Shown piece after piece: positions 7,868 through 15,637 of a stretch of DNA of 30,945 nt. How positions within the stretch are numbered: the first letter of the stretch is position 1; each line of letters starts with the position of its first letter. Location of the stretch: the NCBI GenBank assembly GCA_964243985.1, contig CAXTHJ010000031.1, positions 1-30,945 on the forward strand. Direction: 5' to 3'. The notes beneath the pieces were generated by a model. The model was not told where the DNA came from and made no database searches. It worked only from the letters and a program-made list of their open reading frames with translations. The position numbers were made by a program, and so were the translations under genes. The DNA comes from CAIOYC01 sp964243985. GTDB lineage: Bacteria > Pseudomonadota > Alphaproteobacteria > Caulobacterales > Caulobacteraceae.

Positions 7868-9214
7868 TCATTGGTTCAGCACGCGCTGGATGATCCGGGC
7901 AAGAATCTGGATGTCGATGTCGCGGGTGACTTCGGTCGCCGTCAACAGGAGGATGTCGTCCATGCCCGCCTTGGGATCGAGACGGGAAATAGGCACGCCG
8001 GCGAGGATGTTGTTGTCGGCCAGCGTCTGCACCAGGTCAGCGGCGGGAACGGGGGTGCGCACCGCGATCTCGTTGAAGAAGCGGGGCGTCAGCACCTCAA
8101 ACCCAGGGATCTCGCCCATAGCCGCCGCAAGCTTCTTCGCCGCCTGATGGTTCAGGGCGGCGAGGCGGCGCAGACCAGTCTCTCCAAGGAGGCTCATGTG
8201 GATGGTGAAGGCCAGCGCGCAAAGTCCTGAATTAGTGCAGATATTAGACGTAGCCTTGTCACGGCGAATATGCTGTTCGCGGGTCGACAGCGTCAGCACG
8301 AAACCCCGCCGCCCATCCGCGTCCACCGTCTCGCCGCAGAGGCGCCCCGGCGCTTGGCGCAGGTACTTCTCCCGCGTGGCGAAAAGGCCGACGTAGGGGC
8401 CGCCGAAGTTCAGACCGTTGCCGATGGACTGGCCCTCGGCCGCCACGATGTCCGCCCCCATCTCGCCGGGGGACTTCAGGAGGCCGAAAGACACCGCCTC
8501 CGTCGTCACCACAATCAGGAGGGCGCCGGCGGCGTGGGCGGCCTCGGCGATCTTGGAGACGTCGGTGACCGTGCCGAACAGGTTGGGCGTCTGCACAACG
8601 ACGCAGGCGACGTCGGGACCAATGTGGCCGATCACGTCCGCCTCGGCGTCGATGGCCAGCGGCATCCGCTCGATCTCCATGCCGACGGCGTGGGCCAAAG
8701 TTTGGATGGTCTCGGCGTAGTGGGGATGGAGGCCGGGCGAGAGCACCGCCTTGTTGCGGCGGGTCACCCGCGCGGCCATCATCACCCCCTCCGCCGCCGC
8801 CGTGGAGCCGTCGTACATGGAGGCGTTGGCCACCTCCATGCCGGTCAGCGCCGCAACTTGGGTCTGGAACTCGAACAGCACCTGCAGAGTGCCCTGGGCG
8901 ATTTCAGGCTGGTAGGGGGTGTAGGAGGTCAGAAACTCCGAGCGCTGGATCAGGTGATCGACGCTGGCCGGCACGTGGTGGCGATAAGCGCCCGCGCCGC
9001 AGAAGAAGGGCCAAGAGACGGCGGCGCGGTTCATATTGGCCAGGGCGGAGAGTTCGCGGTCGACCTCAAGCTCGCCTTGCGCAAGGGGAAGGTCGACAAA
9101 GCCGTCTCGCCGGGCGGCGGTCGGCACGTCCACGAAGAGGTCATCGATGGATTTCACACCGATGGTCCGCAGCATGTCGGTGCGGTCGTCGGGGGTCAGG
9201 GGCAGGTAGCGCAT
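7868..9214 (-). CDS. gcvPA: Glycine dehydrogenase (decarboxylating) subunit 1
   Basis: GcvPA (448 aa) is the non-PLP half of the heterotetrameric P protein. Family motifs include LTSYTPYQPEIAQGTLQ, the aspartate-containing NASMYDGSTAAAEG and the C-terminal-half motif STREQHIRRDKATSNICTN. The frame is open for another 24 codons upstream, but that part is encoded by the palindromic repeat. ATG 9214 is chosen because AAGGAT lies at 9219-9224 and the protein then begins MRYLPLTPDDR, like other GcvPA proteins. The usual length is about 440-450. It lies between gcvH and gcvPB, separated from each by a repeat. Confidence 0.96.
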   Translation of the reverse strand: MRYLPLTPDDRTDMLRTIGVKSIDDLFVDVPTAARRDGFVDLPLAQGELEVDRELSALANMNRAAVSWPFFCGAGAYRHHVPASVDHLIQRSEFLTSYTPYQPEIAQGTLQVLFEFQTQVAALTGMEVANASMYDGSTAAAEGVMMAARVTRRNKAVLSPGLHPHYAETIQTLAHAVGMEIERMPLAIDAEADVIGHIGPDVACVVVQTPNLFGTVTDVSKIAEAAHAAGALLIVVTTEAVSFGLLKSPGEMGADIVAAEGQSIGNGLNFGGPYVGLFATREKYLRQAPGRLCGETVDADGRRGFVLTLSTREQHIRRDKATSNICTNSGLCALAFTIHMSLLGETGLRRLAALNHQAAKKLAAAMGEIPGFEVLTPRFFNEIAVRTPVPAADLVQTLADNNILAGVPISRLDPKAGMDDILLLTATEVTRDIDIQILARIIQRVLNQ

Positions 9215-9228
9215 CAGTATCCTTAATC

Positions 9229-9316
9229 CGCTCATCCCCGTGGAAGCGGGGGACCTAGTTCTGTCCAGCGGAATGTAGCGGTTCAAGCCCAGGTCCCCGC
9301 TTCCGCGGGATGAGCG
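9229..9316. repeat. Palindromic intergenic repeat between gcvH and gcvPA
   Basis: The arm at 9229-9256 (CGCTCATCCCCG then TGGAAGCGGGGGACCT) and the arm at 9291-9316 (AGGTCCCCGCTTCC then GCGGGATGAGCG) are near-perfect inverted copies separated by 34 bp. In RNA they would form a stem of about 26 bp. The element occupies almost all of the 108-bp gap, ending 6 bp from the gcvH stop and 4 bp from the gcvPA ribosome-binding site. The core resembles a high-copy extragenic palindrome of Caulobacterales and sphingomonads (recalled, not searched). It differs in sequence from the repeat at 7751-7852. Confidence 0.85.
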
Positions 9317-9322
9317 GGATAG

Positions 9323-9688
9323 TTAGAGGGTGGCCAGAAAAGCCTCGTAAGCCGGGCGGTCCATCAGGGCGTCGACCTCGGCCTTGTCCGCCACCTTCAC
9401 CTTAGCGAACCAGCCGAGCTCTTCGGGAGATTGGTTGACGGTTTCCGGCGTGTCGGAGAGGACGGCGTTGTTCTCCGTCACTTCGCCGGCGATGGGGGCG
9501 TAGACGTCAGAGGCCGCCTTCACGCTCTCCACGACGGCCAGGTTGTCGTGGGCCTTCAACGTCTTGCCGACGTCGGGCAGCTCCACGAACACCACGTCGC
9601 CTAGCTGTTCGGCGGCGTAGGCGGTGATGCCGATGGTGGCCACGTCGCCGTTAAGGGCGACCCACTCGTGATCCTTGGTGAAACGCAT
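9323..9688 (-). CDS. gcvH: Glycine cleavage system H protein
   Basis: GcvH (121 aa) is the lipoylated carrier that moves the aminomethyl group between P, T and L proteins. The lipoyl lysine is Lys57 in AVVESVKAASDVYAP. The N-terminal KDHEWV and C-terminal EELGWFAKVKV motifs are also typical. The length is normal and the start is supported by a GGAG site before the ATG. It is 14 bp downstream of gcvT, so T and H are probably translated from adjacent sites on one mRNA. Confidence 0.97.
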   Translation of the reverse strand: MRFTKDHEWVALNGDVATIGITAYAAEQLGDVVFVELPDVGKTLKAHDNLAVVESVKAASDVYAPIAGEVTENNAVLSDTPETVNQSPEELGWFAKVKVADKAEVDALMDRPAYEAFLATL

Positions 9689-9702
9689 GAGGGCTCCGAC
9701 TT

Positions 9703-10866
9703 TCAGGGTTTACGGACGTAGCGGTGGGGGACGAAGGGCATGGCGACGACTTCCGCCGCCTGCGCCTTGCCGCGGACGATGACGTTGAGGTGGGCGCCCA
9801 GTTCTTTGAAGGCGGGGGGGACGAAGCCCATGGCGATGGGATAGGAAAGGGTTGGAGAGAATCCGCCGGAGGTGACCTTGCCGATGACTTTGCCAGCCTG
9901 ATCGGCGATCTCCGCCCCCTCCCGCGCGGGCGCGCCTTCGAGGATGCGCAGGCCGACACGGACGCGGGATAGCTCGCCGCCAAATTCCTTCACGAGGCGC
10001 GCGCCGCCGCGCAAATCCCCCCGCTCGCGACGCTTCTTGGGCACAGCGAAATTCAGGCCGGCTTCGATCGGCGAGACGGTCTCGTCGGCGTCGTGGCCGT
10101 AGAGCGGCAGGCCGGCTTCGAGGCGGAGCGAATCGCGGGCGCCGAGGCCAATGGGCTTCACGCGGGGATCGGACAGCAGGCGGTTGTAGAAGGCGTCAAC
10201 AAATTGGTTGGGTATCAGGAGTTCGTAGCCGTCCTCGCCGGTGTAACCGGAGCGGGAGGCGAAGGCTTCGATCCCATCTGTCGAAAACCAGCGCAGGGTC
10301 ATGAAGGACATCGCCTCGGCGCCGGGGAAGATAGCGTTGATAACTGCTTCCGCTTCGGGCCCCTGAACGGCGATCAGGACGCGGTCATCGTCCACACGCA
10401 GGAACCCCGCCCGCTGGCCCGCCGCCTTGCCGATCAGCTGAAAATCGTCCTCTTTCGTAGAACCGTTGACCACGAGGTAGGCGCCACCCTGGTCGGGTTC
10501 GGGAAAGCGGGCGACCATCAGATCGTTTAGCATCCCACCCTGCTCGTTCAAAAGGATCGTGTAGCGAATCTGGCCGGGCTTCAGGCTGGCGATATCGCCT
10601 GAGACCAGGGGCTCCAGGATGGCGGCGATGGCCCTGAAGTCGGCGTCGAGATCGCCGCTGCTCTCGATCATGCGCAGAAACGACGGCCCCATGTGCGACA
10701 CGTCGAACACGCCGCAGTGCTCGCGGGTCCAGCGGTGCTCGGTCAGCACGCCGTCCTTGAACTGCACCGGCATTTCATAGCCAGCGAAAGGCACCATTCG
10801 CCCGCCGGCCGCCACATGGGCGGCATGAAGCGGGGTGCGCTTCAGGGTCTGGCTGGCGGTATCCAT
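9703..10866 (-). CDS. gcvT: Aminomethyltransferase (glycine cleavage T protein)
   Basis: GcvT (387 aa) releases ammonia from aminomethyl-lipoyl-GcvH and makes 5,10-methylene-THF. Visible family features are TPLHAAHVAAGGRMVPFAGYEMP at the N-terminus, FDVSHMG, GGMLNDLMV with the aspartate expected to act in catalysis, SRSGYTGEDGYELL, and LGARDSLRLEAGLPLYGHD. ATG 10866 has GGAG at 10875-10878. The frame stays open upstream to 11274, but that stretch is the riboswitch, so it is not coding. As first gene of the operon it is directly controlled by the glycine-sensing leader. Confidence 0.96.
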   Translation of the reverse strand: MDTASQTLKRTPLHAAHVAAGGRMVPFAGYEMPVQFKDGVLTEHRWTREHCGVFDVSHMGPSFLRMIESSGDLDADFRAIAAILEPLVSGDIASLKPGQIRYTILLNEQGGMLNDLMVARFPEPDQGGAYLVVNGSTKEDDFQLIGKAAGQRAGFLRVDDDRVLIAVQGPEAEAVINAIFPGAEAMSFMTLRWFSTDGIEAFASRSGYTGEDGYELLIPNQFVDAFYNRLLSDPRVKPIGLGARDSLRLEAGLPLYGHDADETVSPIEAGLNFAVPKKRRERGDLRGGARLVKEFGGELSRVRVGLRILEGAPAREGAEIADQAGKVIGKVTSGGFSPTLSYPIAMGFVPPAFKELGAHLNVIVRGKAQAAEVVAMPFVPHRYVRKP

Positions 10867-10888
10867 AGGCGAGACTCCGGACGACGAT

Positions 10889-10908
10889 GCGCAGGCAAAG
10901 CTCTGCGC
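10889..10908 (-). promoter_or_regulatory. Hairpin just upstream of the gcvT ribosome-binding site
   Basis: GCGCAG and CTGCGC form a 6-bp stem with an 8-nt loop, ending 11 nt before the GGAG of gcvT. It lies between aptamer II and the start codon, where an expression platform is expected. There is no following U-run, so if it takes part in switching it would more likely act on translation than on termination. No alternative pairing with the aptamer was computed. Confidence 0.35.
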
Positions 10909-10944
10909 CCCGCCCTCGCCCCCGCTGTCTTCAAGGCCTGCCTC

Positions 10945-11175
10945 TTCTAAAAGGAGTAGGCCTCGCCTGAGAGATTTCGGGAGCCCCTCTCCAAAGAAAA
11001 GGATCACCCTTGCTCCTTCGGCGAGCGGCGCCCTTGTCAACAGGAGCGCCGCTGCTTTCCAGCGTTTCAGTCGTCCTGCGCGGTCCGTTTGCCTGAGCGT
11101 TTCCGGGGCGGTTGCGCCTTCGGCGTCGGCCGGTGCGAACACCGGACGATCTCTCCCGCGAGGAGTTCGCGCAAC
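10945..11175 (-). ncRNA. Tandem glycine riboswitch (gcvT leader)
   Basis: This is a cis-acting RNA that binds glycine and controls the gcv operon. On the minus strand aptamer I (about 11175-11077) shows GCGGGAGAGATCG, then GCCGAAGGCGCAA, then GCTCAGGCAAACGGACCGCG, the core of this family. Aptamer II (about 11065-10945) begins CTGGAAAGCAGCGGCG and contains CGCCGAAGGAGCAAGG and AATCTCTCAGGCGAGG. The two are joined by a short linker (GGACGACTGAAACG), as in other tandem glycine riboswitches. The 3' strand of aptamer II reads GGCCTACTCC where GGACAG would be usual, so its P1 may be weaker. No terminator U-tract is seen before gcvT. Boundaries are approximate. Confidence 0.92.
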
Positions 11176-11366
11176 CTGACCATGCCGCTCTCCTCTGTCA
11201 ACCAGGGCTGTTAGCCAACGCCCGGAAAGTTTTCGGAACCGCTTTTTAAAATCATCCTCGGATTTGTGAGGCAAATGCCCGAGAACCAGCAGCTCTTGAC
11301 GTCTCGCTGGCTGCGTCCACGGACTCTCACCGCGCGAGCCCCGAAGATGACTCGGTGTTTTGAGGT
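11176..11366. other. Non-coding stretch between efflux operon and glycine riboswitch
   Basis: This stretch must hold the end of the efflux transcript and the start of the gcv transcript, both on the minus strand. I see TTGACA (minus strand, 11201-11196) close to aptamer I, but no convincing -10 at a suitable distance. GCTAACAG (about 11216-11209, minus) resembles a Caulobacter -10 but lacks a matching -35. No strong hairpin with U-tract is visible for terminating the efflux genes. The run TTTTAAAAAGCGG near 11250 is the most AT-rich part. Confidence 0.4.
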
Positions 11367-14300
11367 CTACTGGGCAGCGACGCCGTAGCGCGGCGGCTCG
11401 ACGTTGGTCACCAAGGTCTCTTCACCCTCTTCAAAGGGCGCATCGTCGCCGGGGGTCTTGGGGGTCACGAGCCGCGCGAACTTCGGCGCGATCCAACGCT
11501 CGAACTCGTCCACGAACTCGTACACCACCGGCACCAGCACCAGCGAAAGAGCGGTGGAGGAGATCAGGCCGCCGATCACGGCGATGGCCATGGGTTGGCG
11601 GAACTCCGAACCCTGGCCGAGCCCGAGCGCCGTCGGCAGCATCCCCGCCGCCATGGCCATGGTGGTCATGATGATGGGACGGGCCCGCTCGCGGCAGGCG
11701 TTCATCAGCGCCTGCGTCCGGCTCTGACCCGAACGCTCGTCCTCGATGGCGAACTCCACCAGGAGGATCGAGTTCTTGGCCGCCAGCCCCATCAGCATCA
11801 AGAATCCGATCATGGCGGGCATATCGAGCTCCATATGCCCCACCAACAGTCCCACCACCGCGCCGACGAGAGAGAGCGGCAGGGCGGCCAGGATCACGAA
11901 CGGCTTGAAGAAGCTCCTGAACAGCAGCACCAGAACGCCGACGATCAGGCCGACACCGGACAGCAGCGCGCCGATCATCCCGCCGAAAAGCTCCGCCATC
12001 GCCTCCGCATCGCCCTGGTTGGCGGGTTTCACGCTGGGCGGCAGGTGGCGCATGATCGGCAGGTTGCGGACCGCCATCAGCGCCTGGCCGAGGGTCGCGC
12101 CGTTCAGGTCCGCCTCCACCACCACTTCGCGCTGGCGCTGGTAGCGGATGATGCGGGCCGGCCCGGCCTGGAAGGCGATGTCGGCCACGCTGGAGAGCGC
12201 CGCGGTTTTGCCGCCGGCGGTGGGCACCTGTAGCCGCTCCAGGGCGCCAAGATCGCTGCGATCGTCCTCCGACAGGCGGACCCGGATAGGGATGCGGCGC
12301 TCGCCCTCCGAATATTTGGCCACGTTGGCGTCGATGTCGCCGATAGTGGCGATGCGAAGGATCTGCGACAGCGACAGGGAATTGACGTTCAGCCGCGCCG
12401 CCTCCCCGCCCTTGGGCGTGATCTCCAGCTCCGGTCCGGCGGGGGGCGGCGAGGTGCGGATGTCGGAGAGGATGCTGAGGCCCCGCATCTGCTGTTCCAG
12501 CGCCAGCTCGACCTTGTCCAGCGCCGCCGGATCATCACCGCCGAGCACGACGCTCACGTCGGCGGCGCCGAAGCTGCCCTGGGTGGTGATGCGAACGTCC
12601 GGTATGGTGCGAAGGCTCGGACGGATCAGGCGCTTGAACTTGTCGGTGGTGTAGGCGCGGTGCTCCTTCAGGATCACCGTGATGGTGCCGTCGCGAAGGT
12701 CGCTGCCGCCGCTGCCGCCAAACCCGCCGCCGCCGCTGGAAGAGCCGGTCTGGGCGAAGACGCTCTGCACGTCCGGCTGCCGCCGCAGGAGCGCGGTGGC
12801 TTGGCCGACCGCCCGGTCCATGCCCGCGCGGGTGACGCCGGGGGGGCCCTCCAGCTTCAGGTAAAAGTAGCCGGGATCGCTGACGGGCTGGAATCCGGTG
12901 GGCAGGAAGCTCGCCAGGAAGATCGAAAAGAAGAACACCAAGGCGCCCAGCCCCGCCGCCATCCACTTGTGGGTCAAGGCCCAATCCAGGCAGGCGCGGT
13001 AGAAGCCGCCGAGGGGTTTTTTCGCCTCCGGATGCTTGGAGGGCTTCAGGAAATAGGCGGCCAGCGGCGGCGTGGCGAACCGGGCGGCAAGGAGCGAGAA
13101 CAGCACCGCCACCGAGACGGTGAGGCCGAACTCCTTGAAGAACTGCCCCGGAATGCCCGGCATGAAGGAGACCGGCAGGAACACCGCGACGATGGTCAGG
13201 GTCGTGGCCACCACCGCAAGGCCGATGGAGTCCGCCCCGACGATGGCCGCGCGGTAGGGGGTCGCTCCCGCCTCGATCCGTTTCTGGATGTTCTCGATCT
13301 CGACGATGGCGTCGTCCACCAGGATGCCGATCACTAGGGTCAGAGCCAAAAGCGTGATCACGTTCAGGCTGAAGCCCAGAAGCTTCATCACCGCGAAGGT
13401 CGGGATCAAAGAGAGCGGCATGGCGATGGCGGTGATGGCGGTGGCGCGCCAGTCCCGCAGAAACAGCAGAACCACAAGGGCGGCCAGAGCCATGCCTTCC
13501 AGCAGCACGTGTTCAGTCGCGGTGAAGCTATGGCGGGTCTCCACCACGGTTGAGACGATCTCGGTGAACTTGACGTTCGGGTAAGCCTTGGAGAGCTTCT
13601 CGATGGCCTTGCTCACCCGCTCCTCCACCGCCACATCGCTGGATTCCTTGGTCTTGTTGACCTGGAAGGCGACCACCGGCTGGCCGTTGAAGCGGGCGAA
13701 GCCGCGCGCTTCGCTGGCGCCGTCGCCGATCTCGGCGATGTCGGACAGGCGGACGAAATGGCCGGCCACCGGGATGGTCGCGCCACGAAGGGAGTCGATG
13801 GTGGTGGCCGAGCCCAGCACCCGCACGGTCTGCTCCCGCGCGCCCACATCGGCCCGCCCGCCCGCCTCGTCGGTGTTGAACTGGCGAAGGGCGTCGTTCA
13901 CCTGCGGCGCGGTGACGCCGAAGGCCGCCATCTTGTCCGGATCGAGGATGACGTTGATCTCGCGGTCGGCGCCGCCCACGCGGGCCACCTGCGCCACCCC
14001 GTTCTCGGCCTGCAGGGCGCGAGACACGGTGTCGTCGATGAACCAGGAGAGCTGGGTGTCCGACATATCGGGCGCATAGACGGCATAGGTGAGGATCGGC
14101 GCCCCGTCGACGTCAATGCGCTGGATCAGCGGCGGATCGATGCCGTTGGGCAGGTTGACCCGCGTCCGGTCGATGGCGGTCCGCACATCGTCGGTCGCCT
14201 TCTGCATGTCGGTGCCAAGCTCGAACTCGATGGAGGTCGAGGAGGAGCCGAGGGAGACGGCGGAGGAGATGTGCTTCACATACTCGATGCTGGAGATGGC

Positions 14301-14510
14301 GTTCTCCACCGGCCGGGTGATCTGGTTCTCCATCTCCGCGGGCGCCGCGCCGTTTTGAGTGACGGTGACGTTTACGGCGGGAAACTCGATGTTGGGGAAG
14401 CGCTTGACCGGCAGGCGGCCATAGGCGGCGAGCCCCGCTATGGCGAGGGCGATGAACATGATGGCGACGGGAACGGGGTTGCGGATCGCCCAGGCGGAGA
14501 TGCGGATCAT
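11367..14510 (-). CDS. RND-family efflux pump, inner-membrane transporter (HAE1/AcrB-like)
   Basis: The 1047-residue protein is the proton-driven inner-membrane pump of a tripartite exporter. It starts with one membrane helix (about 11-29), then a large periplasmic loop, a block of helices, a second periplasmic loop and a second helix block, the 12-helix RND plan. The proton-relay pair Asp399-Asp400 is present in TLVIGILVDDAIVEIENI. The second periplasmic loop has an unusual Gly/Ser run (SSSGGGGFGGSGGSD) around residue 600. HAE1-type drug or hydrophobe export fits better than metal export, because the relay is DD and no metal motif is seen; the substrate is unknown. Its start overlaps the membrane-fusion gene by 4 bp. 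Confidence 0.95.
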   Translation of the reverse strand: MIRISAWAIRNPVPVAIMFIALAIAGLAAYGRLPVKRFPNIEFPAVNVTVTQNGAAPAEMENQITRPVENAISSIEYVKHISSAVSLGSSSTSIEFELGTDMQKATDDVRTAIDRTRVNLPNGIDPPLIQRIDVDGAPILTYAVYAPDMSDTQLSWFIDDTVSRALQAENGVAQVARVGGADREINVILDPDKMAAFGVTAPQVNDALRQFNTDEAGGRADVGAREQTVRVLGSATTIDSLRGATIPVAGHFVRLSDIAEIGDGASEARGFARFNGQPVVAFQVNKTKESSDVAVEERVSKAIEKLSKAYPNVKFTEIVSTVVETRHSFTATEHVLLEGMALAALVVLLFLRDWRATAITAIAMPLSLIPTFAVMKLLGFSLNVITLLALTLVIGILVDDAIVEIENIQKRIEAGATPYRAAIVGADSIGLAVVATTLTIVAVFLPVSFMPGIPGQFFKEFGLTVSVAVLFSLLAARFATPPLAAYFLKPSKHPEAKKPLGGFYRACLDWALTHKWMAAGLGALVFFFSIFLASFLPTGFQPVSDPGYFYLKLEGPPGVTRAGMDRAVGQATALLRRQPDVQSVFAQTGSSSGGGGFGGSGGSDLRDGTITVILKEHRAYTTDKFKRLIRPSLRTIPDVRITTQGSFGAADVSVVLGGDDPAALDKVELALEQQMRGLSILSDIRTSPPPAGPELEITPKGGEAARLNVNSLSLSQILRIATIGDIDANVAKYSEGERRIPIRVRLSEDDRSDLGALERLQVPTAGGKTAALSSVADIAFQAGPARIIRYQRQREVVVEADLNGATLGQALMAVRNLPIMRHLPPSVKPANQGDAEAMAELFGGMIGALLSGVGLIVGVLVLLFRSFFKPFVILAALPLSLVGAVVGLLVGHMELDMPAMIGFLMLMGLAAKNSILLVEFAIEDERSGQSRTQALMNACRERARPIIMTTMAMAAGMLPTALGLGQGSEFRQPMAIAVIGGLISSTALSLVLVPVVYEFVDEFERWIAPKFARLVTPKTPGDDAPFEEGEETLVTNVEPPRYGVAAQ

Positions 14511-15637
14511 GACGGTGCGCCACCGGGTGAGCCGCCTGTTGGCGTCGCGGCTTGCGGCGCGGTCTGCACCTTGTCCCCGTCAAGTACGAAAGCGCCGCCG
14601 CCTAGCGCCACGCGGGCGCCCACAGGCGGACCCTGGATCAGCTGCACATAACCCTGTGCCCGCTGGCCCGTCTGGATCGCGACGCGGCGAGCCCGGTTCT
14701 GGGCGTCGATCACCATCACCGAGGCGCCGTTGGCGTCAAAGTGCATGGCGCTTTCGGGGACCACGGGGGTCGGGCGGTTCATGGCGACGAACACGCCCTT
14801 GGCGAAACCGCCGGGGCGAAGATCGTCCCGCACCGGCAGGGCGACGCGCACGCGGCCAAGACCCGTCTGATTATCCACCCGAGGGCTGATGAAGCGCACG
14901 TGGCCGGTCACCTTGGCGTCCGACGGCAGATCGACCTCCACCGGCTCGCCGACCCGGATGGTGCTCAGATCGGCCTGAGACACCTCAGCGTCGAATTCCA
15001 CCAGGCCCTCTGCCGCGATACGATAGAGGGTGGTTCCGGGGGCGGAGGTGTCGCCCGGCCGCGCCGTACGTTCCAAGATCCGGCCGGAGACGGGCGCGCG
15101 GATGATCATGCGACTGTCACGGGTTTTCAGATCGTCGAGCTGAGCTTTCGCTACGCCGACCTGGGCTTGAGCGGACTTGGCCGCCAGGCGCCGCTCGGAG
15201 ATCTGCTCCATCGAGAGCACGCCGGCGTTGTCGAGGCCTTTGACGCGGTCGGCCTCCGCCTGGGCGCGCTGGCCGCCGACCACCTGCTGCTCGAAATTGG
15301 CCTGCTGTTGGGCGATCTGGGAGCGGAGCAGGGTGTCGTCTAGGCGCGCCAGAGGCTGCCCCTTCTTCACCCAATCCCCTTCGTCCACCAGGACCTCGGC
15401 CACGCGATAGCCGGAAAGCTCGGACGCCACCCCCGCCTCCTCCCGCGAGACGAGATTGCCGGAAGCGGTCAGGCCGCCGGAGAGCGGGCGCAGGGTCACC
15501 TCCGCCACCGTCAGGGTGAGCGGCGCCGCGGCTTCCGTCTGCACTGGCTTGGGCTTGGAGCAACCCGTCACGGCGAAAGCGCCGGTCAGAACCAGCGCGA
15601 TGGCCAAGGCGAACTTGGGATACGTGTGGCGCGTCAT
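14507..15637 (-). CDS. RND efflux periplasmic adaptor (membrane fusion protein)
   Basis: This 376-residue adaptor links the RND pump to the outer-membrane factor. A lipoprotein signal is visible (hydrophobic residues 10-24 ending AVTGC, Cys26 for lipidation). A split biotinyl-lipoyl domain follows (GNLVSREEAGVASELSGY and MIIRAPVSGRILERTARPGD) around a helical hairpin rich in Gln/Ala, then a beta-barrel segment and a membrane-proximal domain. ATG 15637 has an AAAGGA site and overlaps the outer-membrane gene's stop by 4 bp; its own stop overlaps the pump's start by 4 bp. The coupling suggests fixed stoichiometry of the complex. Confidence 0.94.
   Translation of the reverse strand: MTRHTYPKFALAIALVLTGAFAVTGCSKPKPVQTEAAAPLTLTVAEVTLRPLSGGLTASGNLVSREEAGVASELSGYRVAEVLVDEGDWVKKGQPLARLDDTLLRSQIAQQQANFEQQVVGGQRAQAEADRVKGLDNAGVLSMEQISERRLAAKSAQAQVGVAKAQLDDLKTRDSRMIIRAPVSGRILERTARPGDTSAPGTTLYRIAAEGLVEFDAEVSQADLSTIRVGEPVEVDLPSDAKVTGHVRFISPRVDNQTGLGRVRVALPVRDDLRPGGFAKGVFVAMNRPTPVVPESAMHFDANGASVMVIDAQNRARRVAIQTGQRAQGYVQLIQGPPVGARVALGGGAFVLDGDKVQTAPQAATPTGGSPGGAPS

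Noticed and set aside
6406..9226. Long plus-strand open frames (413 and 318 codons) across gcvPB and gcvPA
   Set aside because: They are antisense to well-identified glycine-cleavage genes and show only skewed composition without motifs.
9215..9286. A 24-codon N-terminal extension of GcvPA
   Set aside because: It is encoded by the palindromic repeat; MRYLPLTPDDR preceded by AAGGAT is the normal start.
9229..9316. CRISPR-like or IS-end interpretation of the palindromes
   Set aside because: There is one palindrome per gap, no regularly spaced direct repeats, no transposase and no target-site duplication visible; they fit extragenic palindromic repeats.
11196..11201. TTGACA as -35 of the gcv promoter
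   Set aside because: No acceptable -10 follows at 10-18 bp, and the site is very close to aptamer I; kept only as a remark.
10867..11274. A 136-codon N-terminal extension of GcvT
   Set aside because: The frame is open but coincides with the tandem glycine riboswitch, and GcvT homologues begin at the ATG with GGAG at 10866.
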